Source: Gnetum montanum | Lineage: Eukaryota; Streptophyta; Gnetopsida; Gnetales; Gnetaceae | Assembly: GCA_015680685.1 (NCBI GenBank) | Contig: MNCI01007982.1 | Location: 15,894 to 71,372, forward strand | Reading direction: 5' to 3' | Length of the DNA: 55,479 nt | In this document: piece after piece, positions 43,590-54,907 of the stretch | How positions within the stretch are numbered: position 1 is the stretch's first letter | How the letters are laid out: each line of letters opens with the position of its first letter | Notes under the pieces: generated by a model | What the model was told of the DNA's origin: nothing | Databases searched by the model: none | The model's input: only the letters and a program-made list of their open reading frames with translations | Program-made: the position numbers and the translations under genes

Positions 43590-45600
43590 GATTACAAAGG
43601 ATCCTAAAGAGAGGACCCTCACAAGGTGCAAGTAAGAGACCAAGAGGCTAAAGTAGAGGCTAAAGTAGAGGACAAGAACTAGAACACAAGGAGCAAGAAG
43701 CCCAATCATTTAGCATTCATCAAGAGACTCCTACTACAGGACAATCAATCTAAGGAAAGATAGAAGAATCAGTAGTGCAAGGACAATGCCTCACATTGTC
43801 ACAAGATTTCCTCCAAGCTATTCAAGAAAGATCCATCCTAACCATAGTCATTGTGGAGATGAACTTTGGTCCATTCATGGAATTTATGCTAGAAGCAATA
43901 AAGACACAACTTAAGGTGTTACCATTATGGCCTATCCTATTTGATAGTGTTGAATGGTACCTTGGGGAAACCTACCAGTTCTAGCACAATAAGGAAGAGG
44001 GTATAACAATTAACATTGAAGAAGTATCAGTTTCATTCTCAGTTAAGGAATTTGTAGAAGCTCTAACTATACCCAATGAAGGAGCAAGGTTAGCACATTT
44101 GTCCACCCGATCTAATCTTGAAACCAAGAAACTATGGCTGAAATAAGAATATGGTAAAGAAGTTAAGGGTTATAATAAGCTAACTCTGGAAGAAAGAATC
44201 TACTTCAAAATTGGTAACTATCACCTTTTCCCAACAAAAGGACTCAATCAAGTATCCACTTATGTAGGTAGAGGAAGTACAATCTTGATGGGAAAATACA
44301 ATGCCAACCTTGCACAACTCTATTTCATTAAAATTTAAAGATAGTTTAAGATAGGAAAGCCAACACTTCCATTTTCCTTCCTTATCAGAAAGTTGTGTAA
44401 GTGAGCTAGAATCCTGGGATATACTAATGACATTCCTAGGAGACCAAAAAATGCTTCATATGCTAAATTGCTCAAACCAACACTACCTAGAAAAGATCAA
44501 GGTGAAGAACAAGAATAAGAACAAGAGTAAGAGAAACAACAAGAACAATAGCAAGAGCAATAGCAACAACAACAAGAGCAACAACAACAATAACAAGTTC
44601 CACCATTGTAGCTACAAGATTATAGATTGTCGATGAGTCATCTGTAATAGATTGTAGAAACCATCAACTTGGGAATAAGGGAGGAGGCCAACTTTTATAG
44701 AGTTATTGACAATGCCATTAAGCCCATAGTTTCAGCAAGTCTAGCAAGTGGAGAGATCTTACTGTAATCAAGAGGAGAGGTTTAATTATCATAATAGATT
44801 TCTGGGAATGTTGCATTATTCCAAGTGCTGCTTGAGACTAGAGAGGGAGTTACACTAGTGATAATGCAACATTGAGATGCAATAGGAGCAATAGAGGTGA
44901 TCATTGATCACATCAAGAAGTCCTTCAATGCACCTATTGTGCCACTAACATATCTAGGCCAAAGATGCTCAAATGTTAGTTGGAACCTCAATGACTCCTG
45001 TTGACCATGAGGATATGCTCAATAGACTATTGCAAACTAAGCAAGTCATGACAACACTTCGACATCCCTAGTGATGTCACTATGGTATAGTCTGAGCTCA
45101 TTACTACTAAGAGAAAACTGGTCATAGAGACAAGGGTAGAGCATGCAAAAAATGAAATTCTAAAATTACAAGAAGAGCTTGTAGCCCTAAGAGCTAAATG
45201 AAGAGATCCAACACTATTTATTGAACTTAACCAAATAGAGCAGTTGAGGACAAAGAAGATGAACCATTTTATTGAGTAGAATGAATAGATGATAATAGAG
45301 AAGGAGAAAGTGATATGGAATGCCTTTGTAGCAGAAGCACAAACATATGTACATGTCAAGGCACTTACCGCAATACAAGAGGAAAATAAATAACTTGCTG
45401 TTAATAACATAAGGTTGACTACTATTGAAAAGTTATAAACATTTTAGAGGAGAGCATCCAATAGTTAAGGGAACAATTGGTGAGTGTCAACCACAACATA
45501 AGCTACCTTCAAAGAGAAAATTGAACCCTCTTAATGGAAGAGGTATGTGCCATGATGTCATTGCCAAGCCAATCAAAAATAATTCCTAAAATTAGTCACA
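43590..45600 (+). pseudogene. ORF3 of element B: transposon-protein-like body, poly-Q tract and coiled coil
   Basis: Readable order: FLEAIKTQL-like start of the body (43775-43984 open), WYLGETYQF, LEERIYFKIGNYHLFP, YVGRGSTILMGKYNANL, FLIRKLCK and LGYTND. A CAA/CAG-rich stretch coding mainly Gln, with Gln-to-stop changes, follows (44505-44605). After REEANFYRVIDNAIKPIV comes a heptad-rich part (HAKNEILKLQEELVALRAK, then KEKVIWNAFVAEAQ and ALTAIQEENK, about 45120-45400). It lies after pol, as the third reading frame of Athila-type elements does. The ATG seen in C and E is AGG here (about 43598). Its 3' end and the LTR are replaced near 45600-45630 by LTR sequence of element E. Confidence 0.6.
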
Positions 45601-45630
45601 TGTGGTGAAATTTTGGCACTTTATGTTAAC

Positions 45631-46181
45631 TTAGTTTGATTTTCATTTCTTTCATTACATGTTAACTTTAGTATAGTTCTTTACATTTTATAAGTACTTT
45701 ACTTTTCCCATGTTTATTAGTAAGGTAGAAATAGTACAATTAGTTTGGAGCATTAAGTGTAATCCTTTGGTAATTCAGTAGTGATTTCAGTTGATTCTCT
45801 TAGTAGTGAATTCACTTAGTAATCCCAATGATGGTTACATGAGCCTAGGATGTGTATAGAAAATGAGGAATTGATGCTTATTTTCATAGGATAAGATAGA
45901 TTTATATTTCAACTATTACTTAGATTTAGACTTTATTCTCATTTTTTGCTATGGAGTCACTTAGGAGTAATTTGAGCCTACAACATCATAATATCATATA
46001 CCTCATTGATAATTAAACCATACTACTTACACTTCACTAACTCAAAATGAGAAGGCAATGATCACAAACCAACTATCAACCACTAGCATACTTACATTGT
46101 CCATCCATAGATTACGATCTGGTCATACGTGAATGCTCGTGACTTGTATGGTAGGGTGTTGGAATACCCAACCATTCATCA
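45631..46181 (+). repeat. Truncated LTR (R/U5 part) at the B-E junction
   Basis: It matches 52538-53088 (TTTGATTTTCATTTCTTT, AACTTTAGTATAGTTCTTT, AAGTACTTTACTTTT, TTAGTAAGG) and ends ACCATTCATCA. U3 with its dyads and TATA box is missing. It could have served as 3' LTR of B and 5' LTR of E before the deletion. Confidence 0.75.
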
Positions 46182-46319
46182 TTAGCACCATTTTCAGGGA
46201 TGTGTCAATGTTTGCTTAGTACTTGATTTTATAGAGTTTGTTGTATTAAGAATTACAAAGCCTATTTTTCACACTTGAATTAAAGAAAATTCACCACTTG
46301 CAAATAAATTCATAAGAGT

Positions 46320-48200
46320 TATGACAAAGGATATGATGAAAGCAACTAGAGTTCACCCATGCAAAGAAGAATTTCCTATGCTCACACTAATCCATACTAT
46401 CCTAATTTCATGTTTGTCTTCCACTAGGATGAACAACTAAGGTGGAAAGATTTGTAAGTTAACATTGTTTTACCTCTAGAACATTTTGCACCAAAAATGT
46501 TGTAAGTAACCCTAATTAGGTTTAACCTTGATCATGCACAAGAAGAATACCATGTCACTAAATACATGACTAGGCCATATCAACCTATAGAAGCAAAAGT
46601 AATAAGGAATTCCACCATGGAGACAAGACATGAGCATAACAAAGGAACGAAATTATCTCACATTGTTGTCCTAGAAGAAACAAATGATAATACATTCATA
46701 ATAGAAGAAATCCATCAAACTCATGAATCTCATTCATAGTCACCAATCATCTATCTAGAGGAATATTTCAAAATACAACTACATTCAACTTGTGCAAAAA
46801 CACCTATATGAAAGACTCCAAACTTAAGTGGAGCTCAAGGCCTAAAGCTTATGTAGAACCAAAATAGAATGAATCACGGAGTCATAGAAGGAGAACTAGT
46901 TGACATCATTCTTCAACTACTTTCTCTTCCTCCTTATGTTCATCTATGTAATCTAATAAGAGAAAATGAAGTGTCAAGAGACTATGATAGTGAAAGATAA
47001 GAAAACAATGAGAGACATGTACATTGAAGAAGATATCCTGATGAAGAAGAAGATAATTACGAATAAATAAGAGATAGGATCAAGCATGAGAAAAGGGAAT
47101 GATACTATGAGCATTGAAGGAGTCATAACTACAATAGAGTCTACAAACTTGAAGATCATGAAGAACCCATATCGGCCACTCATAATATGATTAATATAAG
47201 AGAAGCAGTGTATATCCAGACTAGGCATGTAAGGGATAGTCGACTCAAGTAATTAGATATGAACAACATTCCCAAGTTTAAAGGTGAATATAATGTAGAT
47301 CCACAACACCATCTCCATGCATTTCATGATGCCTATGTCCTTCAAAACATTGAGAATTATTGGAAGAATTCAAAGTTATTTCCTAAAGCACTCATCAAGA
47401 AGCAAAGAGCTAGTACCAATCCGTAGAACTAGAAATAATCTAAACATGGAGTACCATGCTGGGGCTTTTTAATGACAAATATCAAACCTATTATAGAGTG
47501 CCCAAGTTAAGAAAAAAAAAATCAATGATGGAAGCAAGGAATACATGAATCCCTTAATGCAACAATGGGTAGGTATTATTCATTATTACATAGATTCCCA
47601 AGCTATGGATTTTTCCAAAGGAAATAATTTAGGCATATCATTGATGGATTAAGAAATAAGACTATAGAAACTATTGGGGTATATGCCCAAGGAAAATTAT
47701 CTAAAATGACACCCTATCAAATCCAAAAACTAATAAACCAAGTAGCTAAAGAGGAAGAAGAATTAAAGAAAAGAGAATTAGTAGAAGAGTACAACTGAGA
47801 TCTCGCAATGAGAAAAAGGAATGTGAGAATGTGTGAAAGACAAGAAGAAGAAACTTTGGAGGATGCTATCCAAAATAAGAATCTAATCATCCAAAATTAA
47901 ATCAATCACATTGCAACAAAGGTAGAGAAAATGTGGGATTTCATGAATAAAAATTTTTCTACTTCACTCAAGATAGTAGAGGAAAAGACTAAACAAGCTC
48001 TGAAAAAAAACAAAGAAAAAAAGAGATAACAAACAAGAGAACTACAAATATAAAGGAAAATTTTTTGTAGTTGAAGAATTAATAGACTATAATTTAGAAG
48101 ATGAAGAAGGATGCAAGGTGTGCCAATATGAACATCCTAAAGAATGTTGCCCTATTATGTTCCAAATGCAAGAGTCTGGGGCATACAAGTTAACTTCCAA
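46320..48200 (+). pseudogene. gag of element E, heavily decayed
   Basis: Readable pieces: MNNIPKFKGEYNVDPQHHLH (about 47260), AFHDAYVLQNIENYWK, KLFPKALIKK, YSLLHRFPSYGF-like, VYAQGKLSKMTPYQIQKLI, then EEELKKRELVEEYN and CQYEHPKECCPIMFQMQES (about 48120-48175), the diverged knuckle also seen in A. Stops are more frequent than in C and D. Confidence 0.7.
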
Positions 48201-49163
48201 CAACCTTACCAACTATCATATCATCTAAGTGAAGCATCATACCTAATGACTAATTCCACACTATATTATACCTCCAAGACACATAAACCATCAATTTTCA
48301 CTTTCTTATATTCTCACAACTGATCATAATTTTAGCAATCCCTACTACCATCTCTTATACATCTTATTGATTTTCTTTGCCTAAGATTCCTTCTTTAACA
48401 AACTTTCGCTACCAAATTTTCATATTCTAAGCATCATCTATGATCTAAGACCCTTTGGACCATATCTATATCTTTCCAACTATTCAATTATCCCAAGTTT
48501 TCCATAAAAATTGCTCAAAATCCAAAAAATTTTGATGATGATGTATTAGGCCTTAACATGTTATAGCTACAATGTCGTATCTATGATGTATCTGATATAA
48601 ATTGCTTATATGTATGCACAAGACTTAGAAAATTTTTCATTATTCTCATTTCTAGCAAGGGTAGTTCATGCTGTTTTTCTAACCCTTTGGTAGCCAAACT
48701 TCCAGGCATCATAACTCTCTCACTATAGCTCTAATTTGCATGATTTTCAAACCTTTTTGATCTTGGAGTGACCAACTCAGTTGTGGGGGAGAGTTCTATA
48801 CGTAACTAAGTCAAAATGGGTCAAATTTCTCTAACACCATAAGAGTATATTAAGGGTAAGAATAAGAACAAATAAGCATATTTTGATCAATTAACTAAAT
48901 AAAAACTAATAAACCTAACAGATTCTCCAACCATCCAATTACACAATAAAGAAGAAAATGATATCTATGAAAAGTCTTAACAATCAAAAGTATAATAAAT
49001 AAGGGTTTTTGAAAAAAACTTGAACTCTATAATCATAATGAAGTTATAAATAATAATAAGAATAAAAATTGGATCAAAACTAAGAGCCTGAGAAAGAACC
49101 ATGAATCATTAGGAACCTATGTAAAATCCTTAGGTAATCTAAACAAATCCTTTATGATTGCAA
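48201..49163 (+). other. Short spacer and ORF3 leader of element E
   Basis: Most of the conserved spacer is missing. A weak dyad cluster (ACAATGTCG, CTATGATG, GATATAAA at 48570-48600) precedes a TATA-like CTTATATGTATG near 48605. A leader related to those of B and C follows. Confidence 0.5.
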
Positions 49164-51926
49164 ATGGCTCGTAAGAGACTTGCAATGGAAAGACACTTTC
49201 ATAGTGAGGAAGAAAAAGAATGAGAGCCAAAGACAAAGGACAAGTTGAAGAAAAAACTTCACAAGCGAAGCAGGAGGTCCAATCTTTTAGCATTCATCAA
49301 CAAACACATGCCACAAAACACTCTACATAGGCTAAGGCTGAAGCACCACTAGCTCCAAAACAAGGACAACAGCTCACATTGTTAACAAAATCTATCCAAG
49401 AAAACCATGAAAAGTCAATCATGTCCACAAGTATAGTGGAACTAAATTTTAGATCGTTCATGGAGTTCACACCTAAGAATATCCAAACACAACTACAAGC
49501 CTAACCTCTATGGCTAACTCTATCCTACAACAGTGAATGGTATCTAGGAGAAGTATACTAATTTTCAAAAAATAAGTAAGATGATGCCATAGTAAAGATT
49601 GAAGGAGTCTCTATGCCTTATTTAGTTAAGGGCATTGCTAGGCACTTAACATCCCTAATGTTGGAGCAAACATTATGTAGATATCTACAAGATTTCACAA
49701 AAAAGCAAAAAAATTATGGCTACAAAGAGCATATGGAAAGGTAGATAAAGAATACAGTGAATTGTTTGCTAAATAAAAAATATATTTCAAGACTGAAACT
49801 TACCATATTTTTCCTACCAAAAGATTAAGAAAAATTTCCACCTATGCTGCAAGGGAAGTGTCATCCTTATGGGGAAATTCAATACAAATGTGACTCATTT
49901 ATTATTTCTAGAGATTCAAAGAAGATTTGAAGAGAAGAAGGTAGGAAAATTCACATTGTCATTTCCTTCCATTATCAGAAGCTTGTGTAAGCAATTTGGG
50001 ATTCTAGGCTATACCAATGATGTCTTATCTAAGGCCTAGAATGCATTCTATGTTGAGATGTCCAAGCCAGTAAAGATTAGCTGGAAAATCCAACAAGCAT
50101 TGAGGGAGTAGTAGGATCAACACCAATAGAAAACATTCCAACAACAAGACAACAGCAAGTATGACTCAATGGGTCAATGCTAGCTGGTGATAAATTTGAA
50201 TCAAGTGCTTCACCAACACAATAGAAGTACCAACTTTTCATGAGACATTTGCAACAAATTACAAAAACCATAAGTTGGGGAAATAGGGAAGGATCCACCA
50301 TGTACAAAGAGATAGTTCCATAAGACCTACTATATCAAAAAGACCCAATAGTGATCAAGTCTCATTGTAGGTATGATAAGATGAAGACTTGGCACAAAAA
50401 ATCTCTAGGAACATTGCATCTTTTTAGGTCATGCTAGAAACAAAAGAAGGAGCCACAATAGTAGTAATGCAACATCAGGATGTAGTAAGAGTAATAGAGG
50501 TGATCATAGATCACATAAAATAATCATTTAATATTCCCATTATGCTACCAGAAGATATTACTAAAACCAAAGATGTTGAAATGATAGTTGGTACATCCAT
50601 GCCTCCAGCAGAACATGAAGATATCCTAGATCGATTGCTGCAAAAAACCCAAGTAATGCAAAAGCTCTTTGATATCCCTAGCAATAGCACTACAGTTTAG
50701 TCAAATTTACTTTCAATAAAGAGTAAGTTAGTAATGGCAGAAACAAGAGTTGAGCATGCAGAAACTAAAGTGCAAAGGTTGCAAGCTGAATTCAAAGTCC
50801 TAAGAGCAAAAAGAAGAGATGTTACATAATACATAGAACTAGACTAGCTTGATAAATTTAGAATAGAACAAGTGGCCCAACGTGTAGCTAGAAACACTCA
50901 AGCAGAGATGAAGAAGAAAAAGGAAATATGAAATGCATTTGTGATAGAAGCTCAAATGTATGCACATGCCAAAGCAATAACTACCCTTGAAGAAGAAAAT
51001 AAAAAGATTGCTATAGAAAATATAAGGTTGACAAACATAGAAAAATAAAAGAATGTTCTCAAGGAAAACATCAATTAGCTTAAAGAATAATTTGCAAGAG
51101 TCAACCAAGATATGAGAAAATTAAATAGAAAAAATAGAACCTTATCAACGGACGAAGTATGCACTATTTGTCAAAAATCTACCAATGAAATCAAGGCATG
51201 GAAACATGAGGTAAAGAAGCATGAGAGATAAAGGAGTCTTTTAGAGACTAGATGGGCATGTATAAATAGATCAATAAAAGAGAAATCCAACTGGCTAAAA
51301 TCAAAATAAGTTCCATCACTACACAAACACTTGATTAGTAGCCAATCTTGGATGGACTTGCCCACTTACACCAAGTAGAAATTAAGAACAAAGACCTACA
51401 GATCAAGGACTTAATAGAATACATGGGGTTAGCAAACCTCTATTATGTTAACTTAGCTATGTTAACATTAAGTAGACCAAAAAATGAACTAGAGCAACAA
51501 GTGTCCACGGTGTGTGCCATGTACGAGAAAGAGTTTGGAGATAGAAAACATGAGAAACAAAAATTGCACATTGAAAAATCTGAGCTTGAGGTGGTAAAAG
51601 TTAGCTACCACGACCAAAAAGAGGTAGCAACAAACCTGGCCCATAGAATGACTAAGTAGTAGGAATTAAGAAAAATAGCCAAGAAATTTGAGGAAGAAAT
51701 ACCACAATTTGCAACCTAGTATGTGAAGGCTAACAAAATGTTTCCATACTTACCATACCCATGGGAAGTGCCAATGCTAAAAAACATTGCACAATTTGCT
51801 TAGATAGTACACAGTCCCATATCAGAAGATGAGAAGCTTTGGGTACTACTTATTAGATATCAATTTCAGAAAATCAATGATAAAGAAAAGAAGCCAATGG
51901 AGGAGCCACTGCCACCAAGAACATAA
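49164..51926 (+). pseudogene. ORF3 of element E, longest copy, with extended coiled coil
   Basis: ATG at 49164 (MARKRLAMERHFHSEEE) lies in the same position as in C. The body (49390-50060) has IYFKTETYHIFPTKRL and related blocks out of frame with each other. From 50460 a long charged, heptad-patterned region follows: RVEHAETKVQRLQAEFKVL, EMKKKKEI, AKAITTLEEENKKIAIENIR, KELEQQVSTVCAMYEK-like (51348-51659 open, with NELEQQVSTVCAMYEKEFGD). The end is PMEEPLPPRT-stop (51895-51926), shared with C and D. The intact protein would be roughly 900 residues by span. No hydrophobic membrane segment is visible. Function unknown. Confidence 0.6.
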
Positions 51927-52135
51927 GGCTACATCAAGCTTTATCATTTTTTTATTTTCTTCTGTATTGTTGTCATGTGTGTCCATCATGCAATGCATGA
52001 TAATTTTGTAAAGCACCACTCAAACCACAATGTGCCATTTAGAATCAAGTAGTCATGTTAAAGTCTGAGTACACTTGACAATTTTGTAAGGAACTCTATC
52101 ATTCTTTTGTTTTAACTTGAGAACAATTTTTCATT

Positions 52136-52149
52136 TAGTCATGGGGATA
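52136..52149 (+). promoter_or_regulatory. Polypurine tract of element E
   Basis: TTAGTCATGGGGATA directly before the 3' LTR. Confidence 0.7.
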
Positions 52150-53088
52150 TGATAAAATCTATTTTTTATGAGCCACAAAATCATATCTACGATCTTGCAT
52201 CTATGATATTGTATCTACGACATTACAGCCCTACATACGTCATTATTGATGTAATGTAAAGGGTCCTAGTCCACACTATAAATACTAACCCTTAATCACA
52301 TTGAAAGAACAACCATTCATTCAAAACCTAGCAAAATTCTTACAATTTGGTTTCATGACTTAAAGTTAGAGTTAGAAGTATATGCTCATCATGTGGTGTC
52401 AAAAAATTGTACAAAATATTTGTTTGAGTGGATTGTACTTGGGCACAATTCATGACTAGAAATAAAGATCAAGATTATTTCTCACCAATGTAGCATTATA
52501 CTTACTTTCTTTTTTTTCTACTTAGTCATTTTCTTTGCTTAATTTGATTTTCATTTCTTTAACATGTTAACTTTAGTATAGTTCTTTGCATTTTATAAGT
52601 ACTTTACTTTTTCATGTTCATTAGTAAGGCAAAATGAATATTACTAGTTTCAAGCATTAAGTGTAATCATTTGGTAATCCAGTAGTGACTTCACTTGATT
52701 CGCTCAGTAGTGGATTCACTTGGTAATCCCAGAAATAGTTACATAAGCTTAGGATCTATATGCCAAACTAGGCAGAAATGCTTATTGCCATAGGATAGGA
52801 TAGATTTATATTTCAATTATCACTTAGATTTAGAATTTATTTTCATTTTTTTACTATGGAGACACTTAGGAGTAATTTGAACCTACAACATCATAATATC
52901 ATATACCTCATTAAGAGTTAAACCATACTACTCGCACATCACTAACTCAACATGAGAAGACAACGATGTCCTCAACTAACTATCAACCACTAGCATACTT
53001 ACATTATCCATCTATAGATTATGATATGGTTGTGCATGAGTGCTTGTAACTTCAATGGTAGAGTGTTGAAATACCTAGCTATTCATCA
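52150..53088 (+). repeat. 3' LTR of element E
   Basis: It starts TGATAAAATC and ends ATTCATCA. U3 holds degraded dyads (ATATCTACGATC, ATGATATTG, ATCTACGACATT, 52187-52225), a TATA box CTATAAATAC at 52276 and AATAAAG near 52460. No matching target duplication was found with the left side of B or E. Confidence 0.85.
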
Positions 53089-53896
53089 ATGAATTATTTT
53101 ATATATTATTTTTAGTAAATGGAGTTAATCAATTAAACATAATAAGCATAGTAAATACTTTATTACATGTGTGCATATCTTTCTTTAGTGAGTTACATCT
53201 ACCTGCTATGGTAAAGAGATTAGAAGTGTTATTTAAACAGGCATGGTAAATACTTTATTACATATATGCACACCCTTATTTAGTGTCCCTTAGAAACAAA
53301 AATTATTGTAATTGGTCCTATTCCATGCTAAAAATATGAAGAAATTTTGTTTCCAATTTTTTTCCTAGATCCTACTACAAAAAATAAAAGCTCTTAATTT
53401 CATCTTATGGTGTTTTATGAGATCCAAGTTAACAAAGGATGGCTATTAAATATTTACTAATCACATCTACCCTACTGATGTGGTGAAGGAATTAGAAATG
53501 ATGATTAAACTTATTAGTTCCATCCATTGTAAATTATGGATTTTTTTTAAAAAAATTCATTTAAAGATAGTAAGGTTACTAGAACATGGGTTTCAAATTT
53601 GTAGAAACATAATTTCCTCTTGTAAAGTCCAAAGTAAATTCTTGTTAGAATGGGTCCAAAACTCAAGTAAGCTAAATTTGATTTTAAACAAAAAACATTT
53701 GAGCTAGGTGTTAAATCCCAAAAAATATTAAAAACAAAAATTCAAAGTATAAAAGCAAAGAAGCAAAGGAGAAAGTTCAAAAAAACAAATAGAAAAGGCC
53801 TAATAATTTTTAAGATATCTTTTTAGGTATTCATCCTTACAACTAATCCTTAAAAACCTCCCATCTAAGGTAGGAAAAGAATTAGATCTTGCCCTC
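53089..53896. other. Non-coding DNA between elements E and F
   Basis: AT-rich. It includes a diverged direct repeat of about 45 bp (TAGTAAATACTTTATTACATG type) at about 53147 and 53241. The 75-codon frame at 53480-53707 shows no motif. Confidence 0.5.
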
Positions 53897-54766
53897 TGAT
53901 GAGTCATGAATTTGCTAGCTGTGATATCGCAGTCGTGATATCACAGCCCTATTGTTGCAGCGGCTGCGATATCGCAATGGCTGTGATATTGCAGCTGCGA
54001 TATCGCATACGTGATATCACGACCTGCCTCAATTTCTATAAATAAGAGGAAGCTTTCCTAGTTTTAGGCACTTAGATTTAGACTTTTAGCTAGACTCTTG
54101 CAATTTTATCATTCTAGAGTTAGAATATTTCCTAGTGTATGCCCGCAGTGTGGTGATTGTACTTATACGACATCCTTTATTCGATTGTGACGTACTTGGA
54201 CATGCATATGACTGATAATAAAGATCGAGATTACTTCATCATTGCACCATTCACTTAGTTTAATTATTTAATTAATTGTTATTTACTACTTTCCTAGTTA
54301 ATATCTTATCACCCTTATCTCATGTTAAAACGTGGAATGAGTACGACTTGATTACGAGCATTTAAGTGTGACTACTTGGTAACCCAATAGCGCACCTAGG
54401 ATCTATGCTTGGTAATCCCAGTAGTAGTCATGCATGAAGTCCAAGATGTGTACGGATAATCAAGGAATGGATGCTCATCGCACTTAGGCTAGTTTAGATT
54501 CTCTTACCCTTTCTCTCTTAGCTTAGGTAATATTACTTTTCATTGCCTTTAGGAGTAGCATTAGATTAGAAACCCATCATACACCTCACTCTGGACTAAA
54601 TCATATGTGACAAAGCTAATACTAGTCCATGTGGGAAGACAGCGAACTGTGACCTATGGCTAACTGTCTAGATGTCACAACTAGTCTGTCTGCAGAGTTC
54701 AACCGGATTGCGCGTGTAACGCTTGTATTCGTATGGTTGAGTGTAGGGGTACCTCACCACTCATCA
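53897..54766 (+). repeat. 5' LTR of element F
   Basis: 870 bp, TGATGAGTCATG start and CACTCATCA end. The dyad array is at 53921-54020, the TATA box TCTATAAATAAG near 54035, AATAAAG near 54219, and GTGTAGGGGTACC near the end, as in all family LTRs. Confidence 0.9.
53921..54020 (+). promoter_or_regulatory. GATATC palindrome array in U3 of element F
   Basis: Six 10-bp dyads, GTGATATCGC, GTGATATCAC, GCGATATCGC, GTGATATTGC, GCGATATCGC and GTGATATCAC, have core starts at 53923, 53937, 53968, 53985, 53999 and 54013. Spacing is 14-17 bp apart from one gap of 31, inside which a seventh degenerate unit may lie near 53951. The array ends about 17 bases before the TATA box. The layout is that of a multi-site binding array for a dimeric DNA-binding protein; the protein is unknown. 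Confidence 0.7.
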
Positions 54767-54790
54767 TTGGCACCATTTCCAAGGACGGTG
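54767..54790 (+). promoter_or_regulatory. Primer-binding site of element F
   Basis: TTGGCACCATTTCCAAGGAC directly after the LTR, a variant of the family site. Confidence 0.65.
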
Positions 54791-54907
54791 CTAGTTGTCT
54801 AGATTAGTTATATCATACAAGGTTGCTGTATAGGAATTAACGGTATATCTTTTAAGAAGAAATAATTACAAAAAGTCACATACGAATTCACACACAGTTT
54901 CACAACC

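Larger units (their letters stand above)
21020..45630 (+). mobile_element. Element B: outer Athila-like Ty3/gypsy element with gag, pol and ORF3, split by elements C and D
   Basis: B starts with an LTR at 21020, which is interrupted at 21359 by element C and resumes at 29567. It continues with a gag remnant (about 30090-32000), protease, RT and RNase H (to 34793), is interrupted by element D (34794-40387), and continues with integrase (40393-41345), a non-coding spacer, an internal TATA region and ORF3 (43590-45600). Coding homology runs directly across both insertions. It is the only plus-strand member here with pol. It is heavily mutated. Its 3' LTR is not seen: near 45630 the sequence passes into LTR sequence belonging to element E. 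Confidence 0.8.
45631..53088 (+). mobile_element. Element E: non-autonomous relative of B (gag and ORF3, no pol), 5' LTR truncated
   Basis: Its 5' LTR is reduced to R/U5 (45631-46181), followed by a primer-binding-like site (TTAGCACCATTTTCAGGGA, 46182), gag (about 46320-48200), an internal TATA region and a long ORF3 (49164-51926). It ends with a polypurine tract and a complete 3' LTR (52150-53088). No pol motif is readable between gag and ORF3, and most of the spacer is missing too. LTR and leader are closest to those of element B. Confidence 0.75.

Noticed and set aside
49164-51926. ORF3 as a retroviral-type envelope gene
   Set aside because: No signal peptide, fusion peptide or transmembrane segment could be read; the visible parts are charged and coiled-coil like.
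21020-53088. A single target duplication around the combined B-E array
   Set aside because: The bases left of 21020 (ATTTC) and right of 53088 (ATGAA) do not match, so one joint insertion event cannot be supported.
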